Positions 36,701 to 46,899 are shown, counted from the first letter of the stretch. The stretch is DNA of 64,000 nucleotides from Aeromonas schubertii (GCF_000820105.1 NZ_CDDB01000010.1:1-64000); one strand, 5' to 3'. Program-made: numbers and translations. The notes: generated by a model not told the origin, from the letters alone.

Positions 36701-38674
36701 ATGGAGAAGCTTATCCCCTCGTCTCTTGTTCCCTGGTCCCGCCTCGGGATCCGAACCCGTCTCGTGGCAAGTATCACCTTGCTTCTGATCCTCAGTATCG
36801 CCGTTGTCACCCTGGTGCAGGAGCACCTCTCCCGGGATCAGGCCCAGGAGCGAATTGAGCGCTTCGAGTTACCCAGCAGTGTCGAGCGGATCGCCAACCA
36901 GCTCTCGGCAGATCTGGTGCGCTATCTGACCGAAGCCCAGGCCCTGGCCAGTAACCCCTACCTGGTGAGTTGGTTGGAGCAGGGGGCTCCCGAGCAGCAG
37001 TGGCCGTCTCTTGAGGCCTACCTGACCAGCGTACAGCAGCGACTGGGGGGAAATGTCTTCATCGCACCCTTGCACAGTGCCACCCTGATCAACCTGAGCC
37101 AAAATGGGGCGGCGAGCAAGGCATTGAACCGTCAGGATCCCAAGGATGAGTGGTTCTACGGTTTTCTCGAGCGTGGCAAATCCTATGAACTCAATCTCGA
37201 TATCTCGGATTTTGACCACAAGGCCTCCCTCTATATCAATACGGCCGTCACAGCGGCGGGACGTACAATCGGTGTTGCCGGCACCTCGGTGGATATGTCC
37301 CGCCTGGCAACCTTGATCGGCGGGTATCGCATCGGCAAGAGTGGCCGGGTCTATCTCGCGGACATGAGCGGTAAGATTGAGATCCACCCCGAGGGGAAAG
37401 AGGATCTCAAGGCGGCTCATCATCAGGCTGCCTTTGGGGATGAGGTGCAGCGTCTCATCCCGGCTTCTCGTGAGGGCGTCGCCATCGGTAATGTGACCCT
37501 GGGTGATCGCCATTTTCTGCTGGCGGTGCGCTATCTGCCGACCCTTGATCGAGTCTTGATCGGGGAAATTGATCAGGGGGAGCTGAACGAAGGGATGGCC
37601 GCTGCGCGCCAGCAGGTGATCCTGGTGTCGCTCGGGATTGGGGTGCTGGCCATGGGGATCGCCATCTGGCTGGCTCACACCATCAGTCGCCCGATCCGTC
37701 GTGCCGCCGACAGCATGCGTCACATCACGGCCGATCGGGACCTGGGTACCCGCCTCGAACATTATGACGGTGCCGAGCTCGGTAACATGGCCGATAACTT
37801 CAACCGCCTGATTCAGACCCTCAACCAGAGCTTTGCCCATTTTCAGCACTCGGGCTCGGCCCTCTCGGCACAATCCTCCCAGACCATGGCCCAGTCCGAG
37901 GCTTTGGCCGCCGAGGCGCAGCAGCAGGCGAGCAGCATTGTCGAGCTCACCCGGGTGATGGACAGCATAGATAATACCGCCCGGGCCATTGCCGAGCGTG
38001 CCGAAGGCGCTAACGAGCAGGCCCGCAGCGCCGCCCTCAGCATGCTGGGCATCGAGCAGGATGTGCAGCGTAGTGCCACCTGCCTCGACACCCTGAGCGG
38101 CAGCATCAACCGCTCCTCCACCATTCTCGATAAGTTGGTGGAGGAGACCCACAACATTACCCTCATTATGAACCTTATTCGCGAGGTGTCGGATCAGACC
38201 AACCTGCTGGCGCTCAATGCGGCCATCGAGGCGGCCAGGGCCGGTGAGCAGGGGCGCGGTTTTGCCGTGGTGGCCGACGAGGTGCGCCAGTTGGCGGTGC
38301 GCACCCAGAGGGCGACCCAGGAGGTGCAGGCGCTTGTCTCGCAACTGCAAAAGGGCTCTCAGGAGGCCAGCGAGGCGATGGCGGGGTCCCGCGCACTGGG
38401 CCAGGAGAGCCAGCAACTGATGCACAGTGCCACCGCCACCCTGCTTGCCACCAGCCGGCAGATGGGGGAGGGGGCAAACGGCATGAATGCCATGGCTGCC
38501 TTGGCCAGCAACCAGTGCTCACAGATGACGGCGGCGCGTCAGGCGCTCGATGAGCTTGCCGTGGTGGCGACGCATCAGGAGCAACACGCCAGACAGAGTC
38601 AGGAGGCGAGCCGGGAGCTGTTCGAGCTGGCCAGGGCCATCGAGGCGCAGATCCGTCAATACCGGATCCGCTGA
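36701..38674 (+). CDS. Methyl-accepting chemotaxis protein with dCache-like sensor (657 aa)
   Basis: A chemoreceptor with an N-terminal membrane helix (about 23-42) and a periplasmic sensor of about 270 residues. The sensor looks like a double Cache domain: [20 protein letters not shown], the [15 protein letters not shown] strand-helix unit and [25 protein letters not shown] second membrane helix, HAMP ([27 protein letters not shown]) and the signalling hairpin ([20 protein letters not shown], about 505-525) follow. dCache receptors commonly sense amino acids or other small molecules. No CheR-docking tail is present. The start at 36701 has gcaggagagcccc; the frame also opens at 36644, which lacks a good site. 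Confidence 0.93.
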   Translation: MEKLIPSSLVPWSRLGIRTRLVASITLLLILSIAVVTLVQEHLSRDQAQERIERFELPSSVERIANQLSADLVRYLTEAQALASNPYLVSWLEQGAPEQQWPSLEAYLTSVQQRLGGNVFIAPLHSATLINLSQNGAASKALNRQDPKDEWFYGFLERGKSYELNLDISDFDHKASLYINTAVTAAGRTIGVAGTSVDMSRLATLIGGYRIGKSGRVYLADMSGKIEIHPEGKEDLKAAHHQAAFGDEVQRLIPASREGVAIGNVTLGDRHFLLAVRYLPTLDRVLIGEIDQGELNEGMAAARQQVILVSLGIGVLAMGIAIWLAHTISRPIRRAADSMRHITADRDLGTRLEHYDGAELGNMADNFNRLIQTLNQSFAHFQHSGSALSAQSSQTMAQSEALAAEAQQQASSIVELTRVMDSIDNTARAIAERAEGANEQARSAALSMLGIEQDVQRSATCLDTLSGSINRSSTILDKLVEETHNITLIMNLIREVSDQTNLLALNAAIEAARAGEQGRGFAVVADEVRQLAVRTQRATQEVQALVSQLQKGSQEASEAMAGSRALGQESQQLMHSATATLLATSRQMGEGANGMNAMAALASNQCSQMTAARQALDELAVVATHQEQHARQSQEASRELFELARAIEAQIRQYRIR

Positions 38675-38813
38675 GTGGCCATTGTGCGAGGCAAATTGGG
38701 AATGATCTCGGCGTCTATGGCCGAGCTATTCTCAACTCGTTGATTTAACAGTGAGGTGGGATTGGCTTGAGGCTTGCATTCTCTGGGAATGGTAAAGAGC
38801 AAAGGTGTATCCC

Positions 38814-39017
38814 ATGAAGCAAACCGATAGCCTCTCTCTCTGCGTTCGGGAGGGATTAACGCTGATGATAGGTGCAAATCTGCTACTCCTGGCAACCCTG
38901 CTGTTTACGGCCTCCCTCAGTGGTATGCCTTGGCCCTGGATGGCGCTGATTGCACTCCCTCCCTCATTGGCGGGAGCTCTGTTGTGTCAGTTGCGCCAGC
39001 GGGAGGGGAAGGAATAA
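38814..39017 (+). CDS. Small two-helix membrane protein (67 aa)
   Basis: A short hydrophobic protein I do not recognise: MKQTDSLSLCVREGLTLMIG, then two predicted membrane helices (about 14-35 and 41-59) with a Pro-rich turn (SGMPWPWMALIALPPS), and a basic, Gln-rich C-terminus (LCQLRQREGKE). The ATG at 38814 is preceded by aaaggtgtatccc, a plausible binding site; a GTG at 38805 is also in frame. It ends at the bidirectional terminator shared with sdaA. Coding status is likely but unproved. Confidence 0.6.
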   Translation: MKQTDSLSLCVREGLTLMIGANLLLLATLLFTASLSGMPWPWMALIALPPSLAGALLCQLRQREGKE

Positions 39018-39040
39018 AAAAGGCGGGGATTTCCCCGCCT
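39015..39040 (-). terminator. Bidirectional intrinsic terminator between small membrane protein gene and sdaA
   Basis: An 8-bp stem (aggcgggg / ccccgcct) with an ATTT loop is flanked by an A-run at 39015-39021. This gives a good T-run for the reverse-strand sdaA transcript and a weaker one for the plus strand. Confidence 0.88.
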
Positions 39041-39058
39041 TTCTCATGTCGGCTTGCC

Positions 39059-40429
39059 TTATTCGCAGGCGACCTGCATCACCTTGATGGCCAGACCACC
39101 GCGCGAGGTTTCGCGGTACTTGGAGTCCATGTCCTTGCCGGTCACGTACATGGTCTCGATGACCTTGTCCAGGGAGACGCGCGGCTTGGAGGTGCGGCGC
39201 AGGGCCATGCGAGAGGAGTTGACCGCCTTCATGGCAGCGATGGCGTTACGCTCGATGCAGGGCACCTGTACCTGGCCGGCGACCGGATCGCAGGTCAGAC
39301 CCAGATTGTGTTCCATGGCGATCTCGGCGGCCTCGCAGACGTGCTCGGGGCTGCCTCCCATCAGCTCGGTCAGACCGGCGGCGGCCATGGAGCAGGAGAC
39401 ACCGACCTCACCCTGACAACCCACTTCTGCGCCGGAGATGGAGGCGTTCATCTTGTAGAGGATGCCGACGGCACCGGCCGCCAGATAGAAGCGGGTGTAG
39501 TCGTCACGGCCTACCGGCTGGATGAACTTGTCGTAGTAGGCCAGCACGGCCGGGATGATACCCGCGGCGCCGTTGGTCGGTGCGGTGACCACGCGGCCAC
39601 CGGCAGCGTTCTCTTCGCTCACGGCCAGGGCAAACATGTTGACCCAGTCCACGATGTTCATGGGATCGTTGGAGAGGTTCTCGTTGGTGGTCAGCTGGCG
39701 ATAGAGAGGAGCCGCGCGACGGGGAACCCGCAGCGGGCCGGCCAGCACGCCTTCGGTGCGGCAGCCGCGCTCGATCCCTTCACGCATGGTGTTCCAGATC
39801 TTGCCGAATTTCTTGTAGATCTCTTCCGGTGTATTGAAGCACTTCTCGTTCTCCATCATCAGGGAGGAGATAGAGAGACCGGTCTGGCTGCAGTGGGCCA
39901 CCAGCTCGGCGGCGCTCTTGAAGGGGTAGCTCACCGGCATGTCGCCGCTGTCTGCCTTGCCAAAGTTCTCCTCATCGACGATGAAGCCACCACCGATGGA
40001 GTAGTAAGTCTTGGCATAGGCCAGCTGGTCTTCGATAAAGGCAGAGATCTTCATGCCGTTCTCGTGCAGGGGCAGGGCCTCATCGTGGAAGACCATGGCC
40101 TCGCGCGGGAAGCTGACGGTATGGCAGTGCAGCCCGATAGGCAGGCGGCCGGTCTGCTCGACCCGGGAGATAAAATCAGGAATGGCATCGATATCCACGG
40201 TCTCGGGCAAGTTACCGGCCAGACCCATGATGATGGCGGTATCGGTGTGGTGGCCCTTGCCGGTCCAGGAGAGGGAGCCATAGACATCCACCTGAATGCG
40301 GGTGATGTCGCGGATCTTGCCGCCGGCACGCAGTTCGTCCACAAACTGCTTGGCCGCCTTCATGGGTCCCACCGTGTGGGAGGAGGAGGGACCAACACCG
40401 ATTTTGAAGATGTCAAAAACGCTGATCAT
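39059..40429 (-). CDS. sdaA: L-serine ammonia-lyase (Fe-S, single chain)
   Basis: Deaminates L-serine to pyruvate using a [4Fe-4S] cluster. 456 residues, single-chain type II enzyme as in E. coli SdaA/SdaB. It opens [22 protein letters not shown] and [22 protein letters not shown]. The catalytic domain has [35 protein letters not shown]-type sequence and cluster cysteines in [16 protein letters not shown] and [22 protein letters not shown]. It lies alone, with an AT-rich 260-base leader and promoter region upstream (40430-40690). sdaA versus sdaB cannot be decided from sequence alone. Confidence 0.95.
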   Translation of the reverse strand: MISVFDIFKIGVGPSSSHTVGPMKAAKQFVDELRAGGKIRDITRIQVDVYGSLSWTGKGHHTDTAIIMGLAGNLPETVDIDAIPDFISRVEQTGRLPIGLHCHTVSFPREAMVFHDEALPLHENGMKISAFIEDQLAYAKTYYSIGGGFIVDEENFGKADSGDMPVSYPFKSAAELVAHCSQTGLSISSLMMENEKCFNTPEEIYKKFGKIWNTMREGIERGCRTEGVLAGPLRVPRRAAPLYRQLTTNENLSNDPMNIVDWVNMFALAVSEENAAGGRVVTAPTNGAAGIIPAVLAYYDKFIQPVGRDDYTRFYLAAGAVGILYKMNASISGAEVGCQGEVGVSCSMAAAGLTELMGGSPEHVCEAAEIAMEHNLGLTCDPVAGQVQVPCIERNAIAAMKAVNSSRMALRRTSKPRVSLDKVIETMYVTGKDMDSKYRETSRGGLAIKVMQVACE

Positions 40430-40690
40430 GTATTCAATACCTCAGGGTAGGGGCAGGCGAGGGCCTGCTCACCGGTTCTGTTACGGGCGACCCGCATCGT
40501 TGGGCCGCACCGGTTTTTTTATCAACTGCGGCCCAGTGTAACCGTTCCAGACTTAAAAAAAGTTGAAATGGATCTATTTTTGTTGAGTTTGGGCGCGGAG
40601 TATAAAATTATTTTTGGCTCACCGCCAATTTGTTAAGGGACTATCAACAAAAGCGGGAGCAAAAGCCCGATGCCTGTGCCCAAGGGGGAA

Positions 40691-41461
40691 CTAGAGGCCG
40701 GCCCACTCACGCAGGCTACCGGCTCTGGCCAGACGCGGAGCCTGGTTGATCGCTCCCTCGCGGGCCAGTCGCGTCACTATGGTCGGCAGTGTGGCGGCGA
40801 CGTCTTCCCTGTGCATCCCGCTCTTGAGCTCGGGGGCATAGAGGATACGCAGCAGCAGGTAGTCAAGAGGGGTGATGAAGTGATCGACACTGTGGTCATT
40901 GAAGATGGAGGGAAAGACCCGATCCGAGTCGTTGGGGAGCCCCATCACCTGGGTCAGCTCCTCCACCACACAGTCGAGAAACTTCCCCTTGTCCCTGGCC
41001 CTGTCGGTGGGGATCAGGACGGCCGCCGTGTCGATGGCACCGCCCCGGGTGGTGAAGTTACCCAGGCACAGACCATCGGCGAGGGCGGCGGGCAGCTCCT
41101 CGCTCTTGCCTATCAGAGTGTGGGCCCAGCCTTCGAGCGCGCTCTGCCGGGTCATGACGATCACCAGATTGGCCTCCTGACGCGCCGCCACCCGCGTCGC
41201 CTTGACACCCGTGATATGGGAAAGGTGGCTCATCTGTACCCGGACCAGCTCCGTCTGGAGAGGGCGATCACCACTCTCGTTGATCAGATGATATCGGATG
41301 GGCTTCTCCCAGCGACTCAAGGGGAGCTTTTTACCCGGCGAGTACTCCCGACGCAGGGCGATCTCGAGAAAGCTGCTGGTCAGGTAGTCGGTACGCTGCC
41401 AGGGCTCGGCCGCCCAGAGCAGGGGAGCAAACAGAAGCAGTAGCCATGCCAGTGGATGCAA
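40691..41461 (-). CDS. Secreted DUF2927 protein (putative metallopeptidase-like)
   Basis: A 256-residue protein with an N-terminal signal peptide (MHPLAWLLLLFAPLLWAAEP). A DUF2927-type domain follows: EKPIRYHLINESG, ANLVIVMTR, LDCVVEELTQVMGLPNDSDR, SIFNDHSVDHFITPLDYLLLRILYAPELKSGM. The EELTQVMGLPND segment occupies the place of a zincin helix but has no HExxH, so activity is uncertain. Its start is 3 bases from the end of the upstream YgjP-like gene, so the two are co-transcribed. Function is unknown. Confidence 0.82.
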   Translation of the reverse strand: MHPLAWLLLLFAPLLWAAEPWQRTDYLTSSFLEIALRREYSPGKKLPLSRWEKPIRYHLINESGDRPLQTELVRVQMSHLSHITGVKATRVAARQEANLVIVMTRQSALEGWAHTLIGKSEELPAALADGLCLGNFTTRGGAIDTAAVLIPTDRARDKGKFLDCVVEELTQVMGLPNDSDRVFPSIFNDHSVDHFITPLDYLLLRILYAPELKSGMHREDVAATLPTIVTRLAREGAINQAPRLARAGSLREWAGL

Positions 41462-41464
41462 GGG

Positions 41465-41959
41465 TCACTCCTTGGTGAGGTCACGCCAGGTGAGCCACAG
41501 ACGCAGATCGAACTCCCATTGATGATAGTTGGGGCAGAGATGGCAGCAGAGTTGGTAAAACCCCTTGTTGTGTTCCTTCTCCTTCAGATGAGCCAGCTCG
41601 TGCACCACTATCATCTCGAGAAACTCCGGGGGGGCCTCCTTGAACAGGGCCGCGATGCGGATCTCGTTCTTGCTCTTGAGGCGGCTGCCTTGCACCCGAC
41701 TGACATAGGTGTGCAGCCCAAGGGCATCGCGCACTATGTTGATCTTGCCGTCATAGACCACCTTGGAGAGGGGGGACGAGCTTTTGAGATAGCGGCTCTT
41801 GAGCCCCTGTACATAGTCGCGCAGGGCCCCGTCGCTCTGGATCTGATGGCGATCCGGATAACGTTTGGCCAGCAGGGGACCGAGACGCTCGCTGCGGATA
41901 AGGTCGCGGACCTGCTCCTTGAGAGAGTCTGGGTAGCCGTTGAGATAGGGTAATTGCAT
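41465..41959 (-). CDS. YgjP-like M48-type metallopeptidase domain protein
   Basis: A 164-residue protein with the YgjP-like (DUF45) metallopeptidase core: IRIAALFKEAPPEFLEMIVVHELAHLKEKEHNKGFYQLC. This contains HExxH (HELAH, about residues 120-124) and the downstream histidine (EHNKGF) typical of the family. The C-terminal HQWEFDLRLWLTW is a conserved end. No signal peptide, so probably cytoplasmic. It sits between the membrane glycosyltransferase-like gene (35 bases upstream) and the DUF2927 gene (3 bases downstream) in one reverse-strand unit. Confidence 0.88.
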   Translation of the reverse strand: MQLPYLNGYPDSLKEQVRDLIRSERLGPLLAKRYPDRHQIQSDGALRDYVQGLKSRYLKSSSPLSKVVYDGKINIVRDALGLHTYVSRVQGSRLKSKNEIRIAALFKEAPPEFLEMIVVHELAHLKEKEHNKGFYQLCCHLCPNYHQWEFDLRLWLTWRDLTKE

Positions 41960-41994
41960 GGGATCCCGGATAGGGGCCCGAGGGCCCCGTCAGA

Positions 41995-43644
41995 TTAACG
42001 CCGTTGATAGAGACCGTCGGCCACCTGCTCGTAGTGATCCAGCAGATAGAGGTAGAAGGCCTGGGTCGAGGGGGGCTGCTTTTGCAAGTTGGCTATCAGG
42101 TCGTTGATGCGCGCCTGCTTGCCGATGATGAAGCGGGGTTGCTTGGCCTTGAGGTCGGCCAGGGTACGCTCGCGCACGTCGTAGGGGGGATTGACGTTGG
42201 CAAAGAAGAGGTAGGCCGAGGCGGGGGTGCGATCGGTCCAGAGATAGTACTGAGGCCAGATCCCGTCGACCCAGATGGTGTCATCCGGCTTGCTCTTGGC
42301 GAGGATCTGCTCGACACGCACCGCGGCGGGCTCGTTGAAGGGGCGTCCCTTTTGGGTGCCGTCCCAGGCGTTGTCGAGCATCACCACCAGCATGGCTAAC
42401 GAGGCTATCCAGGGGGTGACATTGCGCACGTCCCAGGCTCGCCACAGGGGCAGCAGCAACAGGATCGGCAGGGCCCAGAGCAGGCTCAGACCCAGCACTT
42501 CACGCACTCGCTCCAGGCTCCACTCCTTGTTGCTCCAGCCAAAGCCCAGCTGCTGGGCCAGCAGCCAGGCGGCGGTGAGGATCACGCTGCCAACGCAGAG
42601 CAGGGCGAGGTTGTCCCCCTGCTCCTTGCAGCGATCGAGCAGGCAGGCAAGGGGCAGCACGCCGAGCTGCAGATAGAGCACGTCGTAGTGATCGAACACG
42701 TGTCCCGATACCGAGTTGGCGACCAGGGTAAAGAGTACCCCCAGCAAGGTGGCAGCCAACACCGGCATGCTCCAGTACCAGCTGCGGCTTAACATCAGCA
42801 GTACAAAGGCCGGTAACAGCATGACAAGACCGGTGCGAAACAGTCCCACAGCCCCGACGGCCAGTGAGGTGCCATTGCCGTAGCTCCCCTCGAAGAAGAT
42901 GGAGAAGGAGTAGTAGGTAAAGGCTTCCATCACCTGGTGGTACTGGAAGTAGGCCAGCAGTGGCCCCCCCACCAGCGTGAGGCCACCCAGGCTGGAGAGC
43001 AGCAGCAACAGGGCACTGCGCCACTGCCCCTGGGTCAGCCAGAGCAGGAACAGGGTCAGGTACCAGGCGCCCCACAGGGCGCCGTTGTTGAGCCGCATCC
43101 AGGCGATCAGGGCAAAGGTGAGGGCCGCCACCAATGCCGGAAAGAGGCGAAAGCGACCATCGAGCAGCAGGGTGATGAAGGCCCACTGACCGATGAGGGC
43201 GAGGTGGAAGGTCCAGTCCTCGGTCATGTTGCCGTAGTAGTAGCGGGTGCCGTAGAGGGCCAGGATGGCGAGCAAACTGCCCAGCCGAGCCCGGGTAGAG
43301 AGCCCCAGCTGCTCCAGGGCATGCCAGCTCGCCAGCAGGCCCAACCAGCAGGCCAACCACTCCAGTCCCCAGATCCCGCGAAATCCGCCGAGCAGATAGC
43401 CCAGGGCATCGAAGGCGAAGATCATGGGCCCCTTGATGTCGATCATGTCGCGATAGAGGACACCCCCATCGGCCCACATCTTGCCCATCACGGCAAACAG
43501 CGAGGCATCAAAGCCCGGGGCCATGCCATAAAAGAGGGGGTTGCGCAGACAAAACAGCAGAGCCATCAGGGCGGTCAGCAGCACAATAGCGGGGGTGAGC
43601 TGCGGATGGTGACGGGGAGGCGCGAGGCGCATCGGACGATTCAT
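41995..43644 (-). CDS. Multi-spanning membrane protein of the GT-C (ArnT/PMT-like) glycosyltransferase type
   Basis: A 549-residue polytopic protein with about 11 membrane helices. The first extracytoplasmic loop carries acidic residues and the stretch MWADGGVLYRDMIDIKGPMIFAFDALGYLLGG, the D-x-K-x-P pattern of ArnT/PMT-like GT-C enzymes that use polyprenyl-phosphate sugars. The C-terminal extracytoplasmic domain (about 430-549) includes DDTIWVDGIWPQYYLWTDRTPASAYLFFANVNPPYD. Acceptor and donor are unknown. The frame is open to 43758 but the ATG at 43644 gives a plausible N-terminus; the ribosome binding site is weak, so the start is uncertain. It is downstream of the 5'-nucleotidase gene on the same strand. 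Confidence 0.75.
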   Translation of the reverse strand: MNRPMRLAPPRHHPQLTPAIVLLTALMALLFCLRNPLFYGMAPGFDASLFAVMGKMWADGGVLYRDMIDIKGPMIFAFDALGYLLGGFRGIWGLEWLACWLGLLASWHALEQLGLSTRARLGSLLAILALYGTRYYYGNMTEDWTFHLALIGQWAFITLLLDGRFRLFPALVAALTFALIAWMRLNNGALWGAWYLTLFLLWLTQGQWRSALLLLLSSLGGLTLVGGPLLAYFQYHQVMEAFTYYSFSIFFEGSYGNGTSLAVGAVGLFRTGLVMLLPAFVLLMLSRSWYWSMPVLAATLLGVLFTLVANSVSGHVFDHYDVLYLQLGVLPLACLLDRCKEQGDNLALLCVGSVILTAAWLLAQQLGFGWSNKEWSLERVREVLGLSLLWALPILLLLPLWRAWDVRNVTPWIASLAMLVVMLDNAWDGTQKGRPFNEPAAVRVEQILAKSKPDDTIWVDGIWPQYYLWTDRTPASAYLFFANVNPPYDVRERTLADLKAKQPRFIIGKQARINDLIANLQKQPPSTQAFYLYLLDHYEQVADGLYQRR

Positions 43645-43730
43645 GGGTATGGATAACTGAGGCTGAACAGGATGCGGGTATCTTGCCGATCCCGGCCCCT
43701 GCTGACAATGGGGCCGGTGTGATTTATGAC

Positions 43731-45368
43731 TCAGGGATGCGGCTGCATCGTGATGCACGGGGGCTGTACGACCAGCTCGGGCTGCTGACGGGCCCAGCGG
43801 ATAAAGGCATCGGCCAGGGTAATGCCAAGTTCCCGGCGCTGGTGGTGCAGGGTACGGCGCAGCGCCGTGTATCCCTCCTTGCCCGAGGCCGTATAGGCAC
43901 TCGAAACCCCGCGATAGAGGGCCTGGGGAGCAACCCGCTGCCAGCCCTGTGCGCTTTTTATCTCGAGGCGGGTGATGCGCCGCCCGAGGGGGGCCGCGGC
44001 GTCATAGGTGTAACGCATACCCGCCACATAGGGGAAGCTGCCACTGCCATTACCCACCACACCGTTATCGGTGGCGTTGTTGATGGCGCCCTCCAGGGCA
44101 TCGGCCAGCTCTTGCCCATACACCTCGTAGAGGATGAGCGGAATGGCGAACGGAAGCAGCCGCCCGGCCACATCCGCTTCTGTGATGGCGCCCGCCTCGA
44201 AGGAGCAGCGAACCCCACCTGCGTTATGCAGGGCAAAGTCCACCGGTCCGCACTGCTCCCGGGTGGTGTGCAGCATGGCGCTGGCTACCAGGGGAGCGAG
44301 CTCGCTGCCGTGTGGATAACGCTCATCCGGCAGGCGTTGGTGATGCAAGGGGGCGGGCAGGTGGGTCAGGGGATGGCGCCCCATCTCGCTTAGCACGCTG
44401 CGGTAGTGGTGGGCCAGGTGGTGCTCGATATGCGGGTCTGCGAACACGACGGGGAAGCGATCCAGACCGGGTAGCGGCTCCCATGGGAGCCATTGGGTCT
44501 CGCCTTTGGCCGCGATGACTCTGCCTTGTTCATCGAAGTCGAGGCGGCAGTGCCCCAGCGTTTGGGCGCTGTGTCCGGCGTGAAACAGGGGCACGCCATG
44601 GTGCCAGAGAGGGTAATGCTCGGCATGCTCGATCCCCAGATGCTGCAGATCCCCGAGCAGGGTATGGGTGTGTCCACCGACGATGAGGCTGATCTGGGGA
44701 AAGCGCTCGGCGATGCGTTTGTCCTGCTCTATGCCCAAGTGGCTCAGGAGGATGATATGCACGATCCCGGCGGCTGCAATGTGTTCCAGTACGGCGCCGA
44801 GCGTCTCCATCACAGGATGAAAACGGGTACAGGGATCGGGGTTGGCGATATCGGCCATCTGGGAGAGTGTGATCCCGAGCAGGGCGAAACGCACCCCGCC
44901 CAGGCTCTTTTCGAGCCAGGGATGCTCGTGATCGAAGAGGTTGGGGTGGCCTCTGAGGGGAGCCTGGCAATCGGCCGGCTCGTGGCGGTTATCCATGTTG
45001 GCCGCCAGCACAGGAAAGGGGACGTGGCGAATAAAGTGGGAGAGGGCCTCGTTGCCGAGATCAAACTCATGGTTGCCGAGCACCATGGCGTCAGGGGCAA
45101 GCAGGGAGAGCAGCTCGGCGTTGGCCCGCTCGCGAAACCGGTTGAAGTAAAGAGAGCCCTGAAAGGTATCTCCCCCGTGGACGAAGAGCAGCGGCTCGCC
45201 CTGGCGGTTTGCCTCGGCACGCAGCTGGTCCAGCCGGGTACGAATACGCCCGTAGCCACCGCACTCGGTGACCTGGCTCTGGCCATCGGGGAGCTGGAAA
45301 CGCAGGGGGGCGCCATCGAAGTGGGAGTGACAGTCACTCATATGAACAAGATGAAGGGCAACAGGCAT
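43731..45368 (-). CDS. 5'-nucleotidase/2',3'-cyclic phosphodiesterase-type metallophosphoesterase without signal peptide
   Basis: A 545-residue two-domain enzyme of the UshA family. The N-terminal calcineurin-like domain has the five metal motifs: HMSDCHSHF, LLFVHGGDTFQGSLYFNRF, VLGNHEFDLG, ILLSHLGIEQDK and LIVGGHTHTLL. The C-terminal substrate-binding domain includes FALHNAGGVRCSFEAGAITEAD (NAGGxR) and the SSAYTASGKEGYTAL stretch. Unlike UshA there is no N-terminal signal: the protein begins directly with the first strand (MPVALHLVHMSDCHSH), so it should be cytoplasmic unless the start is wrong. A strong gaaggaggccct site supports this start. Confidence 0.88.
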   Translation of the reverse strand: MPVALHLVHMSDCHSHFDGAPLRFQLPDGQSQVTECGGYGRIRTRLDQLRAEANRQGEPLLFVHGGDTFQGSLYFNRFRERANAELLSLLAPDAMVLGNHEFDLGNEALSHFIRHVPFPVLAANMDNRHEPADCQAPLRGHPNLFDHEHPWLEKSLGGVRFALLGITLSQMADIANPDPCTRFHPVMETLGAVLEHIAAAGIVHIILLSHLGIEQDKRIAERFPQISLIVGGHTHTLLGDLQHLGIEHAEHYPLWHHGVPLFHAGHSAQTLGHCRLDFDEQGRVIAAKGETQWLPWEPLPGLDRFPVVFADPHIEHHLAHHYRSVLSEMGRHPLTHLPAPLHHQRLPDERYPHGSELAPLVASAMLHTTREQCGPVDFALHNAGGVRCSFEAGAITEADVAGRLLPFAIPLILYEVYGQELADALEGAINNATDNGVVGNGSGSFPYVAGMRYTYDAAAPLGRRITRLEIKSAQGWQRVAPQALYRGVSSAYTASGKEGYTALRRTLHHQRRELGITLADAFIRWARQQPELVVQPPCITMQPHP

Positions 45369-45449
45369 AGGGCCTCCTTCGAAGCGGGAAAGGGAGAGTC
45401 TAGCGCAGGGGAAGAGGGAGGACCAGCCTTGCCGGTCCTCCAGATACTA

Positions 45450-46802
45450 TCAGGCGGGAACCATGATCTGGGTGGCGATGATGACCACCAGCAGGCCGAC
45501 GGCAACCGGCAGGCTGGTGCGTTTGACCACCTCAAACGGGGAGAGATTGGCCATGCCGGAGCAGGCCACCACCACCCCTGAGACCGGGGAGATGGTACGA
45601 CCCAGGTTGGAGGCTTGCAGCATGGGGATCACCAGATAGGCCGGGTTGATCCCGAGACTGCTGGCCAGATTGGGGATCAGCTCCACGAACGCATAGAAGG
45701 GGGCATTACCCGAGCCGGTAGTGAAGGCCGCCAGCGTGGTGATCACCACCAGAGAGAGCATCATGATCATGCCGCCCGAGCCGAGATCCTGAGCGTGGGC
45801 CAGCAGGGTGTCGATAAAGCCGATGGTCATCAGTCCCTGGGCAAATACCCCGGCACCGACCAGCAGCATCACCACGCCGGCGAAGGCATCGGCCATGCTG
45901 CGCCAGCACACCTGCAGGCCATCAAGCAGCTGCTTGCCGTTGCGAATGCGCACCAGCTCGAGCAGCGTTGCCAGCACCATGCAGATGACGATGATGGTGA
46001 CGATGTCGAGCTGGGGAGCCCATTTTCCGTCGAAGATCAGCACGCCGATGATGGGGGTAAAGGGGAGGATGGCATAGAAGGACGGCGCCGTAGTCTTGAG
46101 CTCACTCGGCGCGACCGGGGCGTTGCGCTCGCCCGCCTTGCGATCCAGATAACGCTGCCAGAAGAAGTGGGTCGCTGCCATGCAGGCGATCGCCACCAGT
46201 GAGATGGGCAGGGTCAGTTTGAAGGCAAAGTCGAGCAGGGGCATGTTGGCGGCCTGAGCGGCCATCACCACGTCACCCGAGGTGGGAGCCAGGATGATGG
46301 CGGCCGGAGAGGCGCACACGGCAGCGGCAGCGCCACGGGAGATGCCCATGTTGACCATCAGCGGGAACAGGGTGGCCATCAGCAATACCCCAAGACCGGT
46401 TGCCGAGCTGACCGCCAGGGACATGGCGCAGGCCACCAGATAGGCCGCGACCAGCAGCACATAGGGGGATTTGATGATCTTGAGAGGGCGACTGGCGAGC
46501 TTGACCAGTATGTCATTGGCACCGATATGGCTCATGTAGCCGGCGAAGCCGCACAGCACCATGATCAGCATCCCCAGTCCACCCCCGCGATCGTTGAGCA
46601 GGAAACGAACGTATTCGAAGATATCGGTCGCAATAAAGCCGGTGCTGGTGACCTTGGAGGGCAGAACCGGCTTGCCAAGCAGGGCCGTGATGGTGAGCAG
46701 CAACAGGCCACCGCCGAGCAACACACCGGTTGCCGAGTAGCCCTTGAAGATGGCGCGCCCGACCAGCAGGGTCACGAGCGTGCCGATAATCAGCTCTATC
46801 AT
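45450..46802 (-). CDS. dcuC: Anaerobic C4-dicarboxylate transporter DcuC
   Basis: A 450-residue inner-membrane carrier of the DcuC family, which exports succinate during fumarate respiration or fermentation. About 12 membrane helices. Family stretches are MLIMVLCGFAGYMSHIGANDILVKLASRPL, SSATGLGVLLMATLFPLMVNMGISRGAAAAVCASPAAIILAPTSGDVV and GSGNAPFYAFVELIPNLA. An FNR-like box lies 98 bases upstream of the start (46900-46913), which fits anaerobic control as known for E. coli dcuC. A weak 6-bp inverted repeat (aggacc / ggtcct near 45420-45440) lies after the stop. Confidence 0.95.
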   Translation of the reverse strand: MIELIIGTLVTLLVGRAIFKGYSATGVLLGGGLLLLTITALLGKPVLPSKVTSTGFIATDIFEYVRFLLNDRGGGLGMLIMVLCGFAGYMSHIGANDILVKLASRPLKIIKSPYVLLVAAYLVACAMSLAVSSATGLGVLLMATLFPLMVNMGISRGAAAAVCASPAAIILAPTSGDVVMAAQAANMPLLDFAFKLTLPISLVAIACMAATHFFWQRYLDRKAGERNAPVAPSELKTTAPSFYAILPFTPIIGVLIFDGKWAPQLDIVTIIVICMVLATLLELVRIRNGKQLLDGLQVCWRSMADAFAGVVMLLVGAGVFAQGLMTIGFIDTLLAHAQDLGSGGMIMMLSLVVITTLAAFTTGSGNAPFYAFVELIPNLASSLGINPAYLVIPMLQASNLGRTISPVSGVVVACSGMANLSPFEVVKRTSLPVAVGLLVVIIATQIMVPA

Positions 46803-46899
46803 GTTGAGTATCCTGTTATGAGTAAGTGCGGGGGGATTCTATTCCCAAGGTGGTAGTGGCACGAGCAAAAAGCGGACCGATTGTGACACAAAGCATTAT

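Noticed and set aside
40430-40690. Possible amino-acid riboswitch in the sdaA leader
   Set aside because: I looked for glycine-aptamer landmarks and a paired aptamer/terminator layout; only scattered short complementarities and AT-rich promoter-like sequence were seen.
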